A stretch of 64,000 nucleotides of DNA from Muricea muricata (GCA_963855995.1 OY979718.1:25844282-25908281), one strand, 5' to 3'. Counted from the first letter of the stretch, positions 1-8,653 are shown. Made by a program: numbers and translations. The notes: generated by a model not told the origin, from the letters alone.

Positions 1-126
1 TAGTTTCTCAATTTCTGTAAGGATATTTGTTTGGGATCTTTTAAAAAATTTTCATTTACTCTAAGTCATTTCCTGTTGTCAAGAATATAACCTTGTCGAA
101 CTGCACTTGGGTAGGCAAGGAACAGC

Positions 127-132
127 AAAAAA
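127..132 (-). terminator. Pol III T6 terminator of A module (representative)
   Basis: Six T on the minus strand, 12-17 nt after the 3' end of the A relic (144-199). It is the strongest T run next to any core in the repeat, although A lacks an anticodon arm. In the short A variants near 27.7, 32.8, 41.7, 49.7 and 58.2 kb it is T5. Confidence 0.55.
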
Positions 133-143
133 GCTTCTAATTT

Positions 144-199
144 CTCCACTCCGGGGAATCGAACCTCCTTCCACCGCGTGACCACCATACTACTGCGGA
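144..199 (-). pseudogene. A-type tRNA-Asp relic, anticodon arm deleted (representative)
   Basis: A 56-nt core with acceptor TCCGCAG opposite CCGTGGA-like 3' strands, a D-arm TAGTATGGTGGTCA, then CGCGG and a T-arm with TTCGATT. The 16 bases from the D-loop to the anticodon are absent, so there is no anticodon. The edges match a deletion between two GTCA copies that are still present in C and D cores (GGTCAGTAT ... TGTCACGCG). A and B boxes remain and a T6 run follows, so Pol III transcription is conceivable but the product cannot decode. 94 copies exist; the others are given in the B entries. Confidence 0.85.
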
Positions 200-297
200 A
201 GCTGATGGTTGTTTGAGATCTTGTGAAAATTTTTCAGTTAAAGTAATTTATTTCCTGTTGTTAAGAATATAACCATCTGCAAATGTTCTTATATGGC

Positions 298-301
298 AAA
301 A
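298..301 (-). terminator. Pol III T4 terminator of B module (representative)
   Basis: A run of four T on the minus strand (four A on plus) lies 24-27 nt after the B tRNA 3' end. It is the first T4 downstream, so the pre-tRNA should carry a trailer of about 25 nt. Most B modules have it at the same offset. Confidence 0.6.
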
Positions 302-335
302 GAACAGCAACAAATTACAAATTTCTCCCCGGCGG

Positions 336-346
336 GGAATCGAACC
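336..346 (-). promoter_or_regulatory. Pol III B box (representative)
   Basis: GGTTCGATTCC at tRNA bases 51-61 of the gene at 325-396 is a perfect B box (TFIIIC site). It is kept in nearly all A and C modules but changed to GGATCGATTCC in most D modules and missing from h. Confidence 0.87.
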
Positions 347-377
347 CCGGTCTCCCGCGTGACAGGCGGGGATACTC

Positions 378-389
378 ACCACTATACTA
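378..389 (-). promoter_or_regulatory. Pol III A box (representative)
   Basis: TAGTATAGTGGT at tRNA bases 8-19 of the gene at 325-396 fits the TRGYNNANNNG-type A box. It is the same in all consensus B copies. Confidence 0.85.
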
Positions 390-495
390 CCGAGGAAACA
401 GATGCTTGTTTGAATTCTTTTTGAAATTTTCCACTCACAGTAATTCATATCCTTTTGTTAAGAATATAACCATCTCCAAGTATTGTGATGTGGCC

Positions 496-500
496 AAAAA
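496..500 (-). terminator. Pol III T5 terminator of C/D modules (representative)
   Basis: Five T on the minus strand, 21-25 nt beyond the 3' end of the C core at 521-592. The same ccaaaaactg block precedes most C and D cores. Confidence 0.55.
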
Positions 501-520
501 CTGCAACAAACTACGTATTT

Positions 521-592
521 CTCCACTGCGGGGAATCGAACCCCGGTCTCCCGCGTGACAGGCGGGGATACTGACCACTATACTTTCGAGGA
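521..592 (-). tRNA. tRNA-Asp-like(GTC), C type, mispaired acceptor
   Basis: Full-length copy with good D, anticodon and T arms and a B box, but the 3' acceptor strand (from ctccactgcgg on plus) mispairs with the 5' strand. The 5' end reads TCCTCGAAAG. It is followed directly by E without a D module, giving a 710-bp unit. Function is doubtful because of the acceptor. Confidence 0.55.
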
Positions 593-717
593 AACAGATG
601 GTTATTGGAGATTTTCTTAAATTTTTTCAGTGAAAGAAAGTAATTTCCTGTTTCTGGGAATATAATCATCTCCGACTGTTCTTATCTAAATAAAGAACAG
701 AAAGAAACAAATAATTT

Positions 718-734
718 CTCAATTTCTGTAAGGA
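718..734 (-). pseudogene. E module tRNA remnant (representative)
   Basis: In E modules, where a tRNA core is expected between the atttctc and atttgttt flanks, only about 17 bases remain. On the minus strand they begin TCCT and end GAG like a tRNA-Asp acceptor. E spacer (about 610-750 here) otherwise aligns with the other module spacers. It occurs once per basic unit and holds no other gene. Confidence 0.45.
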
Positions 735-1034
735 TATTTGTTTGGGATCTTTTAAAAAATTTTCATTTACTCTAAGTCATTTCCTTTTATCAAGAATATA
801 ACCTTGTTGAACTGCACTTGGGTGGCCAAGGAACAGCAAAAAAGCTTCTAATTTCTCCACGGCGGTGAATCGAACCCCCCTCCACCGCGTGACCACCATA
901 CTACTGCGGAGCGGATGGTTGTTTGAGATCTGGTGAAAATTTTTCAGTTAAAGTAATTTATTTCCTGTTGTTAAGAATATAACTATGTGCAACTGTTCTT
1001 ATATGGCAAAAGAACAGCAACAAATTACCAATTT

Positions 1035-1106
1035 CTCCCCGGCGGGGAATCGAACCCCGGTCTCCCGCGTGACAGGCGGGGATATTCACCACTATACTAA
1101 TGAGGA
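1035..1106 (-). tRNA. tRNA-Asp(GTC), B type, acceptor variant
   Basis: Changes G6A, G7T and G22A open the last two acceptor pairs. A 855-910; h 1124-1169. Confidence 0.8.
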
Positions 1107-1123
1107 AACAGATGCTTGTTTGA

Positions 1124-1169
1124 TCTCCCGCGTGACAGTCGGGGATACTGACAACTATACTTTCGAGGA
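1124..1169 (-). pseudogene. h-type 5' half-tRNA (representative)
   Basis: 46 nt holding the 5' acceptor strand (TCCTCGA), D-arm and complete anticodon arm with GTC. The T-arm and 3' acceptor strand are missing. It runs straight into the 17-nt leader of the B tRNA, so a damaged A box (GTATAGTTGTC) sits just upstream of a good gene. The join (…GGGAGA then TCAAACAAG) shows a deletion that fused a C-like core to the B leader and produced the 578-bp unit. 55 copies; the others are listed in the B entries. Confidence 0.85.
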
Positions 1170-1252
1170 AACAGATGGTTATTGGAGATCTTGTTAAATT
1201 TTTTCAGTGAAAGAAAGTGATTTCCTGCTTCTAGGAATATAATCATCTCCGA

Positions 1253-1277
1253 CTGTTCTTATCTAAATAAAGAACAG
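1253..1277. repeat. Conserved inverted repeat in E spacer (representative)
   Basis: CTGTTCTT and AAGAACAG are perfect 8-bp arms around a 9-base loop. The same arms occur in the 3' trailer of most B modules (for example 1571-1595), where the loop differs, so the arms are better kept than the loop. Confidence 0.6.
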
Positions 1278-1612
1278 CAAGAAACAAATAGTTTCTCAAT
1301 TTCTGTAAGGATATTTGTTTGGGATCTTTTAAAAAATTTTCATTTACTCTAAGTCATTTCCTGTTGTCAAGAATATAACCTTGTCGAACTGCACTTGGGT
1401 GGCCAAGGAACAGCAAAAAAGCTTCTAATTTTTCCACGGCGGGGAATCGAACCTCCTTCCACCGCGTGACCACCATACTACTGCGGAAGCTGATGGTTGT
1501 TTGAGATCTTTTGAAAATTTTTCAGTTAAAGTAATTTATTTCCTGTTGTTAAGAATATAACCATCTGCAACTGTTCTTATATGGCAAAAGAACAGCAACA
1601 AATTACCAATTT

Positions 1613-1684
1613 CTCCCCGGCGGGGAATCGAACCCCTGTCTCCCGCGTGACAGGCGGGGATACTCACCACTATACTACCGAGGA
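1613..1684 (-). tRNA. tRNA-Asp(GTC), B type
   Basis: C48A breaks the outer T-stem pair. A 1432-1487; h 1702-1747, in which the anticodon loop is altered. Confidence 0.85.
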
Positions 1685-2189
1685 AACAGATGCTTGTTTG
1701 ATCTCCCGCGTTTTAAGCGGGGATACTGACAACTATACTTTCGAGGAAACAGATGGTTATTGGAGATCTTTTTAAATTTTTTCAGTGAAAGAAAGTGTAT
1801 TCCTGTTTCTAGGAATATAATCATCTCCGACTGTTCTTCTTTAAATAAAAAACAGCAAGAAACAAATAATTTCTCAATTTCTGTAAAGATATTTGTTTGG
1901 GATCTTTTAAAAAATTTTCATTTACTCTAAGTCATTTCCTTTTATCAAGAATATAACCTTGTCGAACTGCACTTGGGTGGCCAAGGAACAGCAAAAAAGC
2001 TTCTAATTTCTCCACGGCGGTGAATCGAACCCCCTTCCACCGCCTGACCACCATACTACTGCGGAGCGGATGGTTGTTTGAGATCTTGTGAAAATTTTTC
2101 AGTTAAAGTAATTTATTTCCTGTTGTTAAGAATATAACCATGTGCAACTGTTCTTATATGGCAAAAGAACAGCAACATACTACCAATTT

Positions 2190-2261
2190 CTCCCCGGCGG
2201 GGAATCGAACGCCGGTCTCCCGCGTGACAGGCGGGGATACTCACCACTATACTACCGAGGA
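2190..2261 (-). tRNA. tRNA-Asp(GTC), B type
   Basis: G51C breaks a T-stem pair and alters the B box. A 2010-2065; h 2279-2324. Confidence 0.8.
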
Positions 2262-2766
2262 AACAGATGCTTGTTTGATCTCTTGCGTGACAACCGGGGA
2301 TACTGACAACTATACTTTCGAGGAAACAGATGGTTATTGGAGATCTTGTTAAATTTTTTCAGTGAACGAAAGTGATTTCCTGTTTCTAGGAATATAATCG
2401 TCTCCGACTGTTCTTATCTAAATAAAAAACAGCAAGAAACAAATAGTTTCTCAATTTCTGTAAGGATATTTGTTTGGGATCTTTTAAAAAATTTTCATTT
2501 TTTCTAAGTCATTTCCTTTTATCAAGAATATAACCTTGTTGAACTGCACTTGGGTGGCCAAGGAACAGCAAAAAAGCTTCTAATTTCTCCACGGCGGTGA
2601 ATCGAACCCCCCTCCACCACGTGACCACCATACTACTGCGGTGCGGATGGTTGTTTGAGATCTGGTGAAAATTTTTCAGTTAAAGTAATTTATTTCCTGT
2701 TGTTAAGAATATAACCATGTGAAACTGTTCTTATATGGCAAAAGAACAGCAACAAATTACCAATTT

Positions 2767-2838
2767 CTCCCCGGCCGGGAATCGAACCCCGGTCTCCCGC
2801 GCGATAGGCGGGGATACTTACCACTATACTACCGAGGA
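2767..2838 (-). tRNA. tRNA-Asp-like, anticodon ATC
   Basis: G34A changes the anticodon to ATC and A37G follows it. C63G breaks a T-stem pair and G20A alters the D-loop. Probably drifting. A 2587-2642; h 2856-2901. Confidence 0.7.
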
Positions 2839-3344
2839 AACAGATGCTTGTTTGATCTCCCGCGTGACAGGCGGGGATACTGACAACTATACTTTCGAGG
2901 AAACAGATGGTTATTGGAGATCTTGTTAAATTTTTTCAGTGAAAGAAAGTGATTTCCTTTTTCTGGGAATATAATCATCTCCGACTTTTCTTATCTAAAT
3001 AAAGAACAGAAAGAAACAAATAATTTCTCAATTTCTGTATGGATATTTGTTTGGGATCTTTTAAAAAATTTTCATTTACTCTAAGTCATTTCCTGTTGTC
3101 AAGAATATAACCTTGTCGAACTGCACTTGGGTGGCCAAGGAACAGCAAAAAAGCTTCCAATTTCTCCACGGCGGGGAATCGAACCTCCCTCCACCACGTG
3201 ACCACCATACTACTGCGCAAGCTGATGGTTGTTTGAGATCTTGTGAAAATTTTTCAGTTAAAGTAATTTATTTCCTGTTGTTAAGAATATAACCATCTGC
3301 AACTGTTCTTATATGGCAAAAGAACAGCAACAAATTACCAATTT

Positions 3345-3416
3345 CTCCCCGGCGGGGAATCGAACCCCGGTCTCCCGCGTGACAGGCGGGGATACTCACC
3401 ACTATACTACCGAGGA
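3345..3416 (-). tRNA. tRNA-Asp(GTC), B type, consensus
   Basis: Identical to the reference copy. A 3164-3219; C next upstream at 3541. Confidence 0.95.
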
Positions 3417-3540
3417 AACAGATGCTTGTTTGAATTCTTGTTGAAATTTTCCACTCAAAGTAATTCATATCCTTTTGTTAAGAATATAACCATCTCCAAG
3501 TATTGTTATGTGGCCAAAAACTGCAACAAACTACGTATTT

Positions 3541-3612
3541 CTCGACGGCGGGGAATCGAACCCCGGTCTCCCAAGTGACAGGCGGGGATACTGACCACTA
3601 TACTATCGAGGA
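3541..3612 (-). tRNA. tRNA-Asp-like(GTC), C type
   Basis: Typical C acceptor TCCTCGA against CCGTCGA has three mismatches. The anticodon stem is weakened by the 3' strand TTGGG. Confidence 0.45.
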
Positions 3613-3735
3613 AACAGATGGTTATTTGGAATCTTGTTGAAATTTTTTACTTAAAGTAATTCATTTCCTTTTGTTAAGAATATAACATCTCCAACTGTTC
3701 TTATGTGGCCAAAAACTGCAACAAACTACGTATTT

Positions 3736-3807
3736 CTCGACGGCGGGGAATCGAACCCCGGTCTCCCAAGTGACAGGCGGAGATACTGACAACTATACTA
3801 TCGAGGA
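3736..3807 (-). tRNA. tRNA-Asp-like(GTC), extra C type
   Basis: A C-like core in a D-type spacer, making this unit B-C-C'-D-E. It shares GTATAGTTGTC with the h relics. It marks the left edge of the 2521-bp duplication. Confidence 0.4.
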
Positions 3808-3930
3808 AACAGATGGTTATTTGGAATCTTGTTGAAATTTTTTACTTAAAGTAATTCATTTCCTTTTGTTAAGAATATAACATCTCCAACTGTTCTTATG
3901 TGGCCAAAAACTGCAACAAACTACGTATTT

Positions 3931-4002
3931 CTCGACGGCGGGGAATCGATCCCCGGTCTCCAGCGTGACAGGCGGGGATACTGACCACTATACTACCGAG
4001 GA
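3931..4002 (-). pseudogene. tRNA-Asp pseudogene, D type (reference D)
   Basis: 72-nt core with acceptor mismatches at pairs 3 and 4, anticodon stem CCCGC/GCTGG with one mismatch, and T-loop ATCGATT (T53A), which damages the B box. Anticodon GTC remains. Probably inactive. Confidence 0.7.
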
Positions 4003-4445
4003 AACAGATGGTTGTTGGAGATCTTGTTAAATTTTTTCAGTGAAAGAAAGTGATTTCCTTTTTCTGGGAATATAATCATCTCCGACTTTTCTTATCTAAA
4101 TAAAGAACAGAAAGAAACAAATAATTTCTCAATTTCTGTATGGATATTTGTTTGGGATCTTTTAAAAAATTTTCATTTACTCTAAGTGATTTCCTGTTGT
4201 CAAGAATATAACCTTGTCGAACTGCACTTGGGTGGCCAAGGAACAGCAAAAAAGCTTCCAATTTCTCCACGGCGGGGAATCGAACCTCCCTCCACCACGT
4301 GACCACCATACTACTGCGGAAGCTGATGGTTGTTTGAGATCTTGTGAAAATTTTTCAGTTAAAGTAATTTATTTCCTGTTGTTAAGAATATAACCATCTG
4401 CAACTGTTCTTATATGGCAAAAGAACAGCAACAAATTACCAATTT

Positions 4446-4517
4446 CTCCCCGAAGGGGAATCGAACCCCGGTCTCCGGCGTGACAGGCGGGGATACTGAC
4501 CACTATACTACCGAGGA
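4446..4517 (-). tRNA. tRNA-Asp-like(GTC), B' variant
   Basis: G64T and C65T weaken the T-stem base and acceptor pair 7, G41C breaks anticodon pair 29-41, and G20C gives a C/D-type D-loop. A 4265-4320; D next upstream at 4641. Confidence 0.65.
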
Positions 4518-4640
4518 AACAGATGGTTATTTGGAATCTTGTTGAAATTTTTTACTTAAAGTAATTCATTTCTTTTTGTTAAGAATATAACATCTCCAAC
4601 TGTTCTTATGTGGCCAAAAACTGCAACAAACTACGTATTT

Positions 4641-4712
4641 TTCGACGGCGGGGAATCGATCCCCGGTCTCCAGCGTGACAGGCGGCGATACTGACCACTA
4701 TACTACCGAGGA
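4641..4712 (-). pseudogene. tRNA-Asp pseudogene, D type
   Basis: As the reference D, with discriminator G to A and an extra C27G change in the anticodon stem. Confidence 0.65.
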
Positions 4713-5155
4713 AACAGATGGTTATTGGAGATCTTGTTAAATTTTTTCAGTGAAAGAAAGTGATTTCCTTTTTCTGGGAATATAATCATCTCCGACTTTT
4801 CTTATCTAAATAAAAAAGAGAAAGAAACAAATAATTTCTCAATTTCTGTAAGGATATTTGTCTGGGATCTTTTAATAAATTTTCATTTACTCTAAGTCAT
4901 TTCCTGTTGTCAAGAATATAACCTTGTCGAACTGCACTTGGGTGGCCAAGGAACAGCAAAAAAGCTTCCAATTTCTCCACGGCGGGGAATCGAACCTCCC
5001 TCCACCGCGTGACCATCATACTACTGCGGAAGCTGATGGTTGTTTGAGATCTTGTGAAAATTTTTCAGTTAAAGTAATTTATTTCCTGTTGTTAAGAATA
5101 TAAGCATCTGCAACTGTTCTTATATGGCAAAAGAACAGCAACAAATTACCAATTT

Positions 5156-5227
5156 CTCCCCGGCGGGGAATCGAACCCCGGTCTCCCGCGTGACAGGCGG
5201 GGATACTCACTACTGTACTACCGAGGA
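5156..5227 (-). tRNA. tRNA-Asp(GTC), B type
   Basis: T13C and G17A in the D-arm and A box. A 4975-5030; C at 5352, D at 5547. Confidence 0.82.
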
Positions 5228-5351
5228 AACAGATGCTTGTTTGAATTCTTCTTGAAATTTTCCACTCAAAGTAATTCATATCCTTTTGTTAAGAATATAA
5301 CCATCTCCAAGTATTGTGATGTGGCCAAAAACTTCAACAAACTACGTATTT

Positions 5352-5423
5352 CTCGACGGCGGGGAATCGAACCCAGGTCTCCCGCGTGACAGGCGGGGAT
5401 ACTGACCACTATACTAAGGCGGA
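5352..5423 (-). tRNA. tRNA-Asp-like(GTC), C type, broken acceptor
   Basis: The 5' acceptor reads TCCGCCT, which pairs poorly, and G49T affects the T-stem. Likely a pseudogene. Confidence 0.4.
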
Positions 5424-5546
5424 AACAGATGGTTATTTGGAATCTTGTTGAAATTTTTTACTTAAAGTAATTCATTTCCTTTTGTTAAGAATATAACATC
5501 TCCAACTGTTCTTATGTGGCCAAAAACTGCAACAAACTACGTATTT

Positions 5547-5618
5547 CTCGACGGCGGGGAATCGAACCCCGGTCTCCAGCGTGACAGGCGAGAATACTGA
5601 CCACTATACTACCGAGGA
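5547..5618 (-). pseudogene. tRNA-Asp pseudogene, D type
   Basis: T-loop is intact (TTCGATT), but the anticodon stem carries the D-type GCTGG plus further changes on its 5' side. Acceptor mispaired. Confidence 0.6.
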
Positions 5619-6060
5619 CACAGATGGTTATTGGAGATCTTGTTAAATTTTTTCAGTGAAAGAAAGTGATTTCCTGTTTCTAGGAATATAATCATCTCCG
5701 ACTGTTCTTATCTAAATAAAGAACAGCAAGAAACAAATAATTTCTCAATTTCTGTAAGGATATTTGTTTGGGATCTTTTAAAAAATTTTCATTTACTCTA
5801 AGTCATTTCCTGTTATCAAGAATATAACCTTGTCGAACTGCAGTTTGGTATCCAAGGAACATCAAAAAAGCTTCTAATTTCTCCACGGCGGGGAATCGAA
5901 CCCCCCTCCAGCGCGTGTCCACCATACTACTGCGGAGCGGATGGTTGTTTGAGATCTGGTCAAAATTTTTAAGTTAAAATAATTTATTTCCTGTTGTTAA
6001 GAATATAACCATCTGCAACTGTTCTTATATGGCAAAAGAACAGCAACAAATTACCAACTT

Positions 6061-6132
6061 CTCCCCGGCGGGGAATCGAACCCCGGTCTCCCGCGTGACA
6101 GGCGGGGATACTCACTACTATACTACCGAGGA
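6061..6132 (-). tRNA. tRNA-Asp(GTC), B type
   Basis: Single change G17A in the D-loop/A box. A 5881-5936; C at 6257. Confidence 0.88.
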
Positions 6133-6256
6133 AACAGATGCTTGTTTGAATTCTTGTTGAAATTTTCCACTCAAAGTAATTCATATCCTTTTGTTAAGAA
6201 TATAACCATCTCCAAGTATTGTTATGTGGCCAAAAACTGCAACAAACTACGTATTT

Positions 6257-6328
6257 CTCGACGGCGGGGAATCGAACCCCGGTCTCCCAAGTGACAGGCG
6301 GAGATACTGACCACTATACTATCGAGGA
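6257..6328 (-). tRNA. tRNA-Asp-like(GTC), C type
   Basis: C acceptor mismatches plus the weak anticodon stem (TTGGG 3' strand) seen at 3541. Confidence 0.42.
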
Positions 6329-6451
6329 AACAGATGGTTATTTGGAATCTTGTTGAAATTTTTTACTTAAAGTAATTCATTTCCTTTTGTTAAGAATATA
6401 ACATCTCCAACTGTTCTTATGTGGCCAAAAACTGCAACAAACTACGTATTT

Positions 6452-6523
6452 CTCGACGGCGGGGAATCGATCCCCGGTCTCCAGCGTGACAGGCGGGGAT
6501 ACTGACCACTATACTACCGAGGA
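6452..6523 (-). pseudogene. tRNA-Asp pseudogene, D type
   Basis: Matches the reference D at 3931. Confidence 0.68.
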
Positions 6524-6966
6524 AACAGATGGTTATTGGAGATCTTGTTAAATTTTTTCAGTGAAAGAAAGTGATTTCCTTTTTCTGGGAATATAATCAT
6601 CTCCGACTTTTCTTATCTAAATAAAGAACAGAAAGAAACAAATAATTTCTCAATTTCTGTATGGATATTTGTTTGGGATCTTTTAAAAAATTTTCATTTA
6701 CTCTAAGTCATTTCCTGTTGTCAAGAATATAACCTTGTCGAACTGCACTTGGGTGGCCAAGGAACAGCAAAAAAGCTTCCAATTTCTCCACGGCGGGGAA
6801 TCGAACCTCCCTCCACCACGTGACCACCATACTACTGCGGAAGCTGATGGTTGTTTGAGATCTTGTGAAAATTTTTCAGTTAAAGTAATTTATTTCCTGT
6901 TGTTAAGAATATAACCATCTGCAACTGTTCTTATATGGCAAAAGAACAGCAACAAATTACCAATTT

Positions 6967-7038
6967 CTCCCCGAAGGGGAATCGAACCCCGGTCTCCGGC
7001 GTGACAGGCGGGGATACTGACCACTATACTACCGAGGA
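6967..7038 (-). tRNA. tRNA-Asp-like(GTC), B' variant
   Basis: Duplicate of 4446 at +2521. A 6786-6841; D at 7162. Confidence 0.65.
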
Positions 7039-7161
7039 AACAGATGGTTATTTGGAATCTTGTTGAAATTTTTTACTTAAAGTAATTCATTTCTTTTTGT
7101 TAAGAATATAACATCTCCAACTGTTCTTATGTGGCCAAAAACTGCAACAAACTACGTATTT

Positions 7162-7233
7162 TTCGACGGCGGGGAATCGATCCCCGGTCTCCAGCGTGAC
7201 AGGCGGCGATACTGACCACTATACTACCGAGGA
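7162..7233 (-). pseudogene. tRNA-Asp pseudogene, D type
   Basis: Duplicate of 4641. Confidence 0.65.
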
Positions 7234-7676
7234 AACAGATGGTTATTGGAGATCTTGTTAAATTTTTTCAGTGAAAGAAAGTGATTTCCTTTTTCTGGGA
7301 ATATAATCATCTCCGACTTTTCTTATCTAAATAAAAAAGAGAAAGAAACAAATAATTTCTCAATTTCTGTAAGGATATTTGTCTGGGATCTTTTAATAAA
7401 TTTTCATTTACTCTAAGTCATTTCCTGTTGTCAAGAATATAACCTTGTCGAACTGCACTTGGGTGGCCAAGGAACAGCAAAAAAGCTTCCAATTTCTCCA
7501 CGGCGGGGAATCGAACCTCCCTCCACCGCGTGACCACCATACTACTGCGGAAGCTGATGGTTGTTTGAGATCTTGTGAAAATTTTTCAGTTAAAGTAATT
7601 TATTTCCTGTTGTTAAGAATATAAGCATCTGCAACTGTTCTTATATGGCAAAAGAACAGCAACAAATTACCAATTT

Positions 7677-7748
7677 CTCCCCGGCGGGGAATCGAACCCC
7701 GGTCTCCCGCGTGACAGGCGGGGATACTCACTACTGTACTACCGAGGA
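7677..7748 (-). tRNA. tRNA-Asp(GTC), B type
   Basis: Duplicate of 5156 (T13C, G17A). A 7496-7551. Confidence 0.82.
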
Positions 7749-7872
7749 AACAGATGCTTGTTTGAATTCTTCTTGAAATTTTCCACTCAAAGTAATTCAT
7801 ATCCTTTTGTTAAGAATATAACCATCTCCAAGTATTGTGATGTGGCCAAAAACTTCAACAAACTACGTATTT

Positions 7873-7944
7873 CTCGACGGCGGGGAATCGAACCCAGGTC
7901 TCCCGCGTGACAGGCGGGGATACTGACCACTATACTAAGGCGGA
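7873..7944 (-). tRNA. tRNA-Asp-like(GTC), C type, broken acceptor
   Basis: Duplicate of 5352. Confidence 0.4.
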
Positions 7945-8067
7945 AACAGATGGTTATTTGGAATCTTGTTGAAATTTTTTACTTAAAGTAATTCATTTCC
8001 TTTTGTTAAGAATATAACATCTCCAACTGTTCTTATGTGGCCAAAAACTGCAACAAACTACGTATTT

Positions 8068-8139
8068 CTCGACGGCGGGGAATCGAACCCCGGTCTCCAG
8101 CGTGACAGGCGAGAATACTGACCACTATACTACCGAGGA
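8068..8139 (-). pseudogene. tRNA-Asp pseudogene, D type
   Basis: Duplicate of 5547. Confidence 0.6.
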
Positions 8140-8581
8140 CACAGATGGTTATTGGAGATCTTGTTAAATTTTTTCAGTGAAAGAAAGTGATTTCCTGTTT
8201 CTAGGAATATAATCATCTCCGACTGTTCTTATCTAAATAAAGAACAGCAAGAAACAAATAATTTCTCAATTTCTGTAAGGATATTTGTTTGGGATCTTTT
8301 AAAAAATTTTCATTTACTCTAAGTCATTTCCTGTTATCAAGAATATAACCTTGTCGAACTGCAGTTTGGTATCCAAGGAACATCAAAAAAGCTTCTAATT
8401 TCTCCACGGCGGGGAATCGAACCCCCCTCCAGCGCGTGTCCACCATACTACTGCGGAGCGGATGGTTGTTTGAGATCTGGTCAAAATTTTTAAGTTAAAA
8501 TAATTTATTTCCTGTTGTTAAGAATATAACCATCTGCAACTGTTCTTATATGGCAAAAGAACAGCAACAAATTACCAACTT

Positions 8582-8653
8582 CTCCCCGGCGGGGAATCGA
8601 ACCCCGGTCTCCCGCGTGACAGGCGGGGATACTCACTACTATACTACCGAGGA
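8582..8653 (-). tRNA. tRNA-Asp(GTC), B type
   Basis: Duplicate of 6061 (G17A). A 8402-8457; C at 8778. Confidence 0.88.

Larger units (their letters stand above)
325..396 (-). tRNA. tRNA-Asp(GTC), B type, consensus
   Basis: Cytosolic tRNA that decodes GAC/GAU. The 72-nt cloverleaf has acceptor TCCTCGG paired with CCGGGGA (one T-G wobble) and discriminator G. The anticodon stem CCCGC/GCGGG encloses loop CTGTCAC with anticodon GTC, and the T stem CGGGG/CCCCG encloses TTCGATT. There is no intron and CCA is not encoded. Internal A box TAGTATAGTGGT and B box GGTTCGATTCC are intact, so Pol III type 2 transcription is expected. The first downstream T4 lies 24-27 nt past the 3' end. Animal-type tRNA-Asp by acceptor sequence. 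A relic 144-199; a C copy follows upstream at 521. This sequence is the reference for all B entries. Confidence 0.96.
3736..6256 (-). repeat. 2521-bp tandem duplication, copy 1
   Basis: All cores from 3736 to 6256 recur at +2521. Differences seen include a3791/c6312, g4188/c6709 and t5016/c7537. The edge lies within a C core. Confidence 0.85.

Noticed and set aside
248..448. 66-residue minus-strand ORF family
   Set aside because: Each lies across a B tRNA core and its spacers, and its conserved part is the tRNA. There is no start context, codon bias or independent conservation.
718..734. E remnant as a small RNA gene or Pol II promoter
   Set aside because: Only 17 bases with weak acceptor similarity and no internal promoter; a deletion scar is the simpler reading.
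1124..1169. h element as a split tRNA gene (5' half for trans-splicing)
   Set aside because: No matching 3' half with an exon-joining leader occurs, a whole tRNA-Asp gene adjoins each one, and the join is explained by a simple deletion.
1581..1775. 64/70-residue plus-strand ORF family
   Set aside because: It runs antisense over a B tRNA and an h relic, and is broken by stops in several copies (for example 11108 and 26180).
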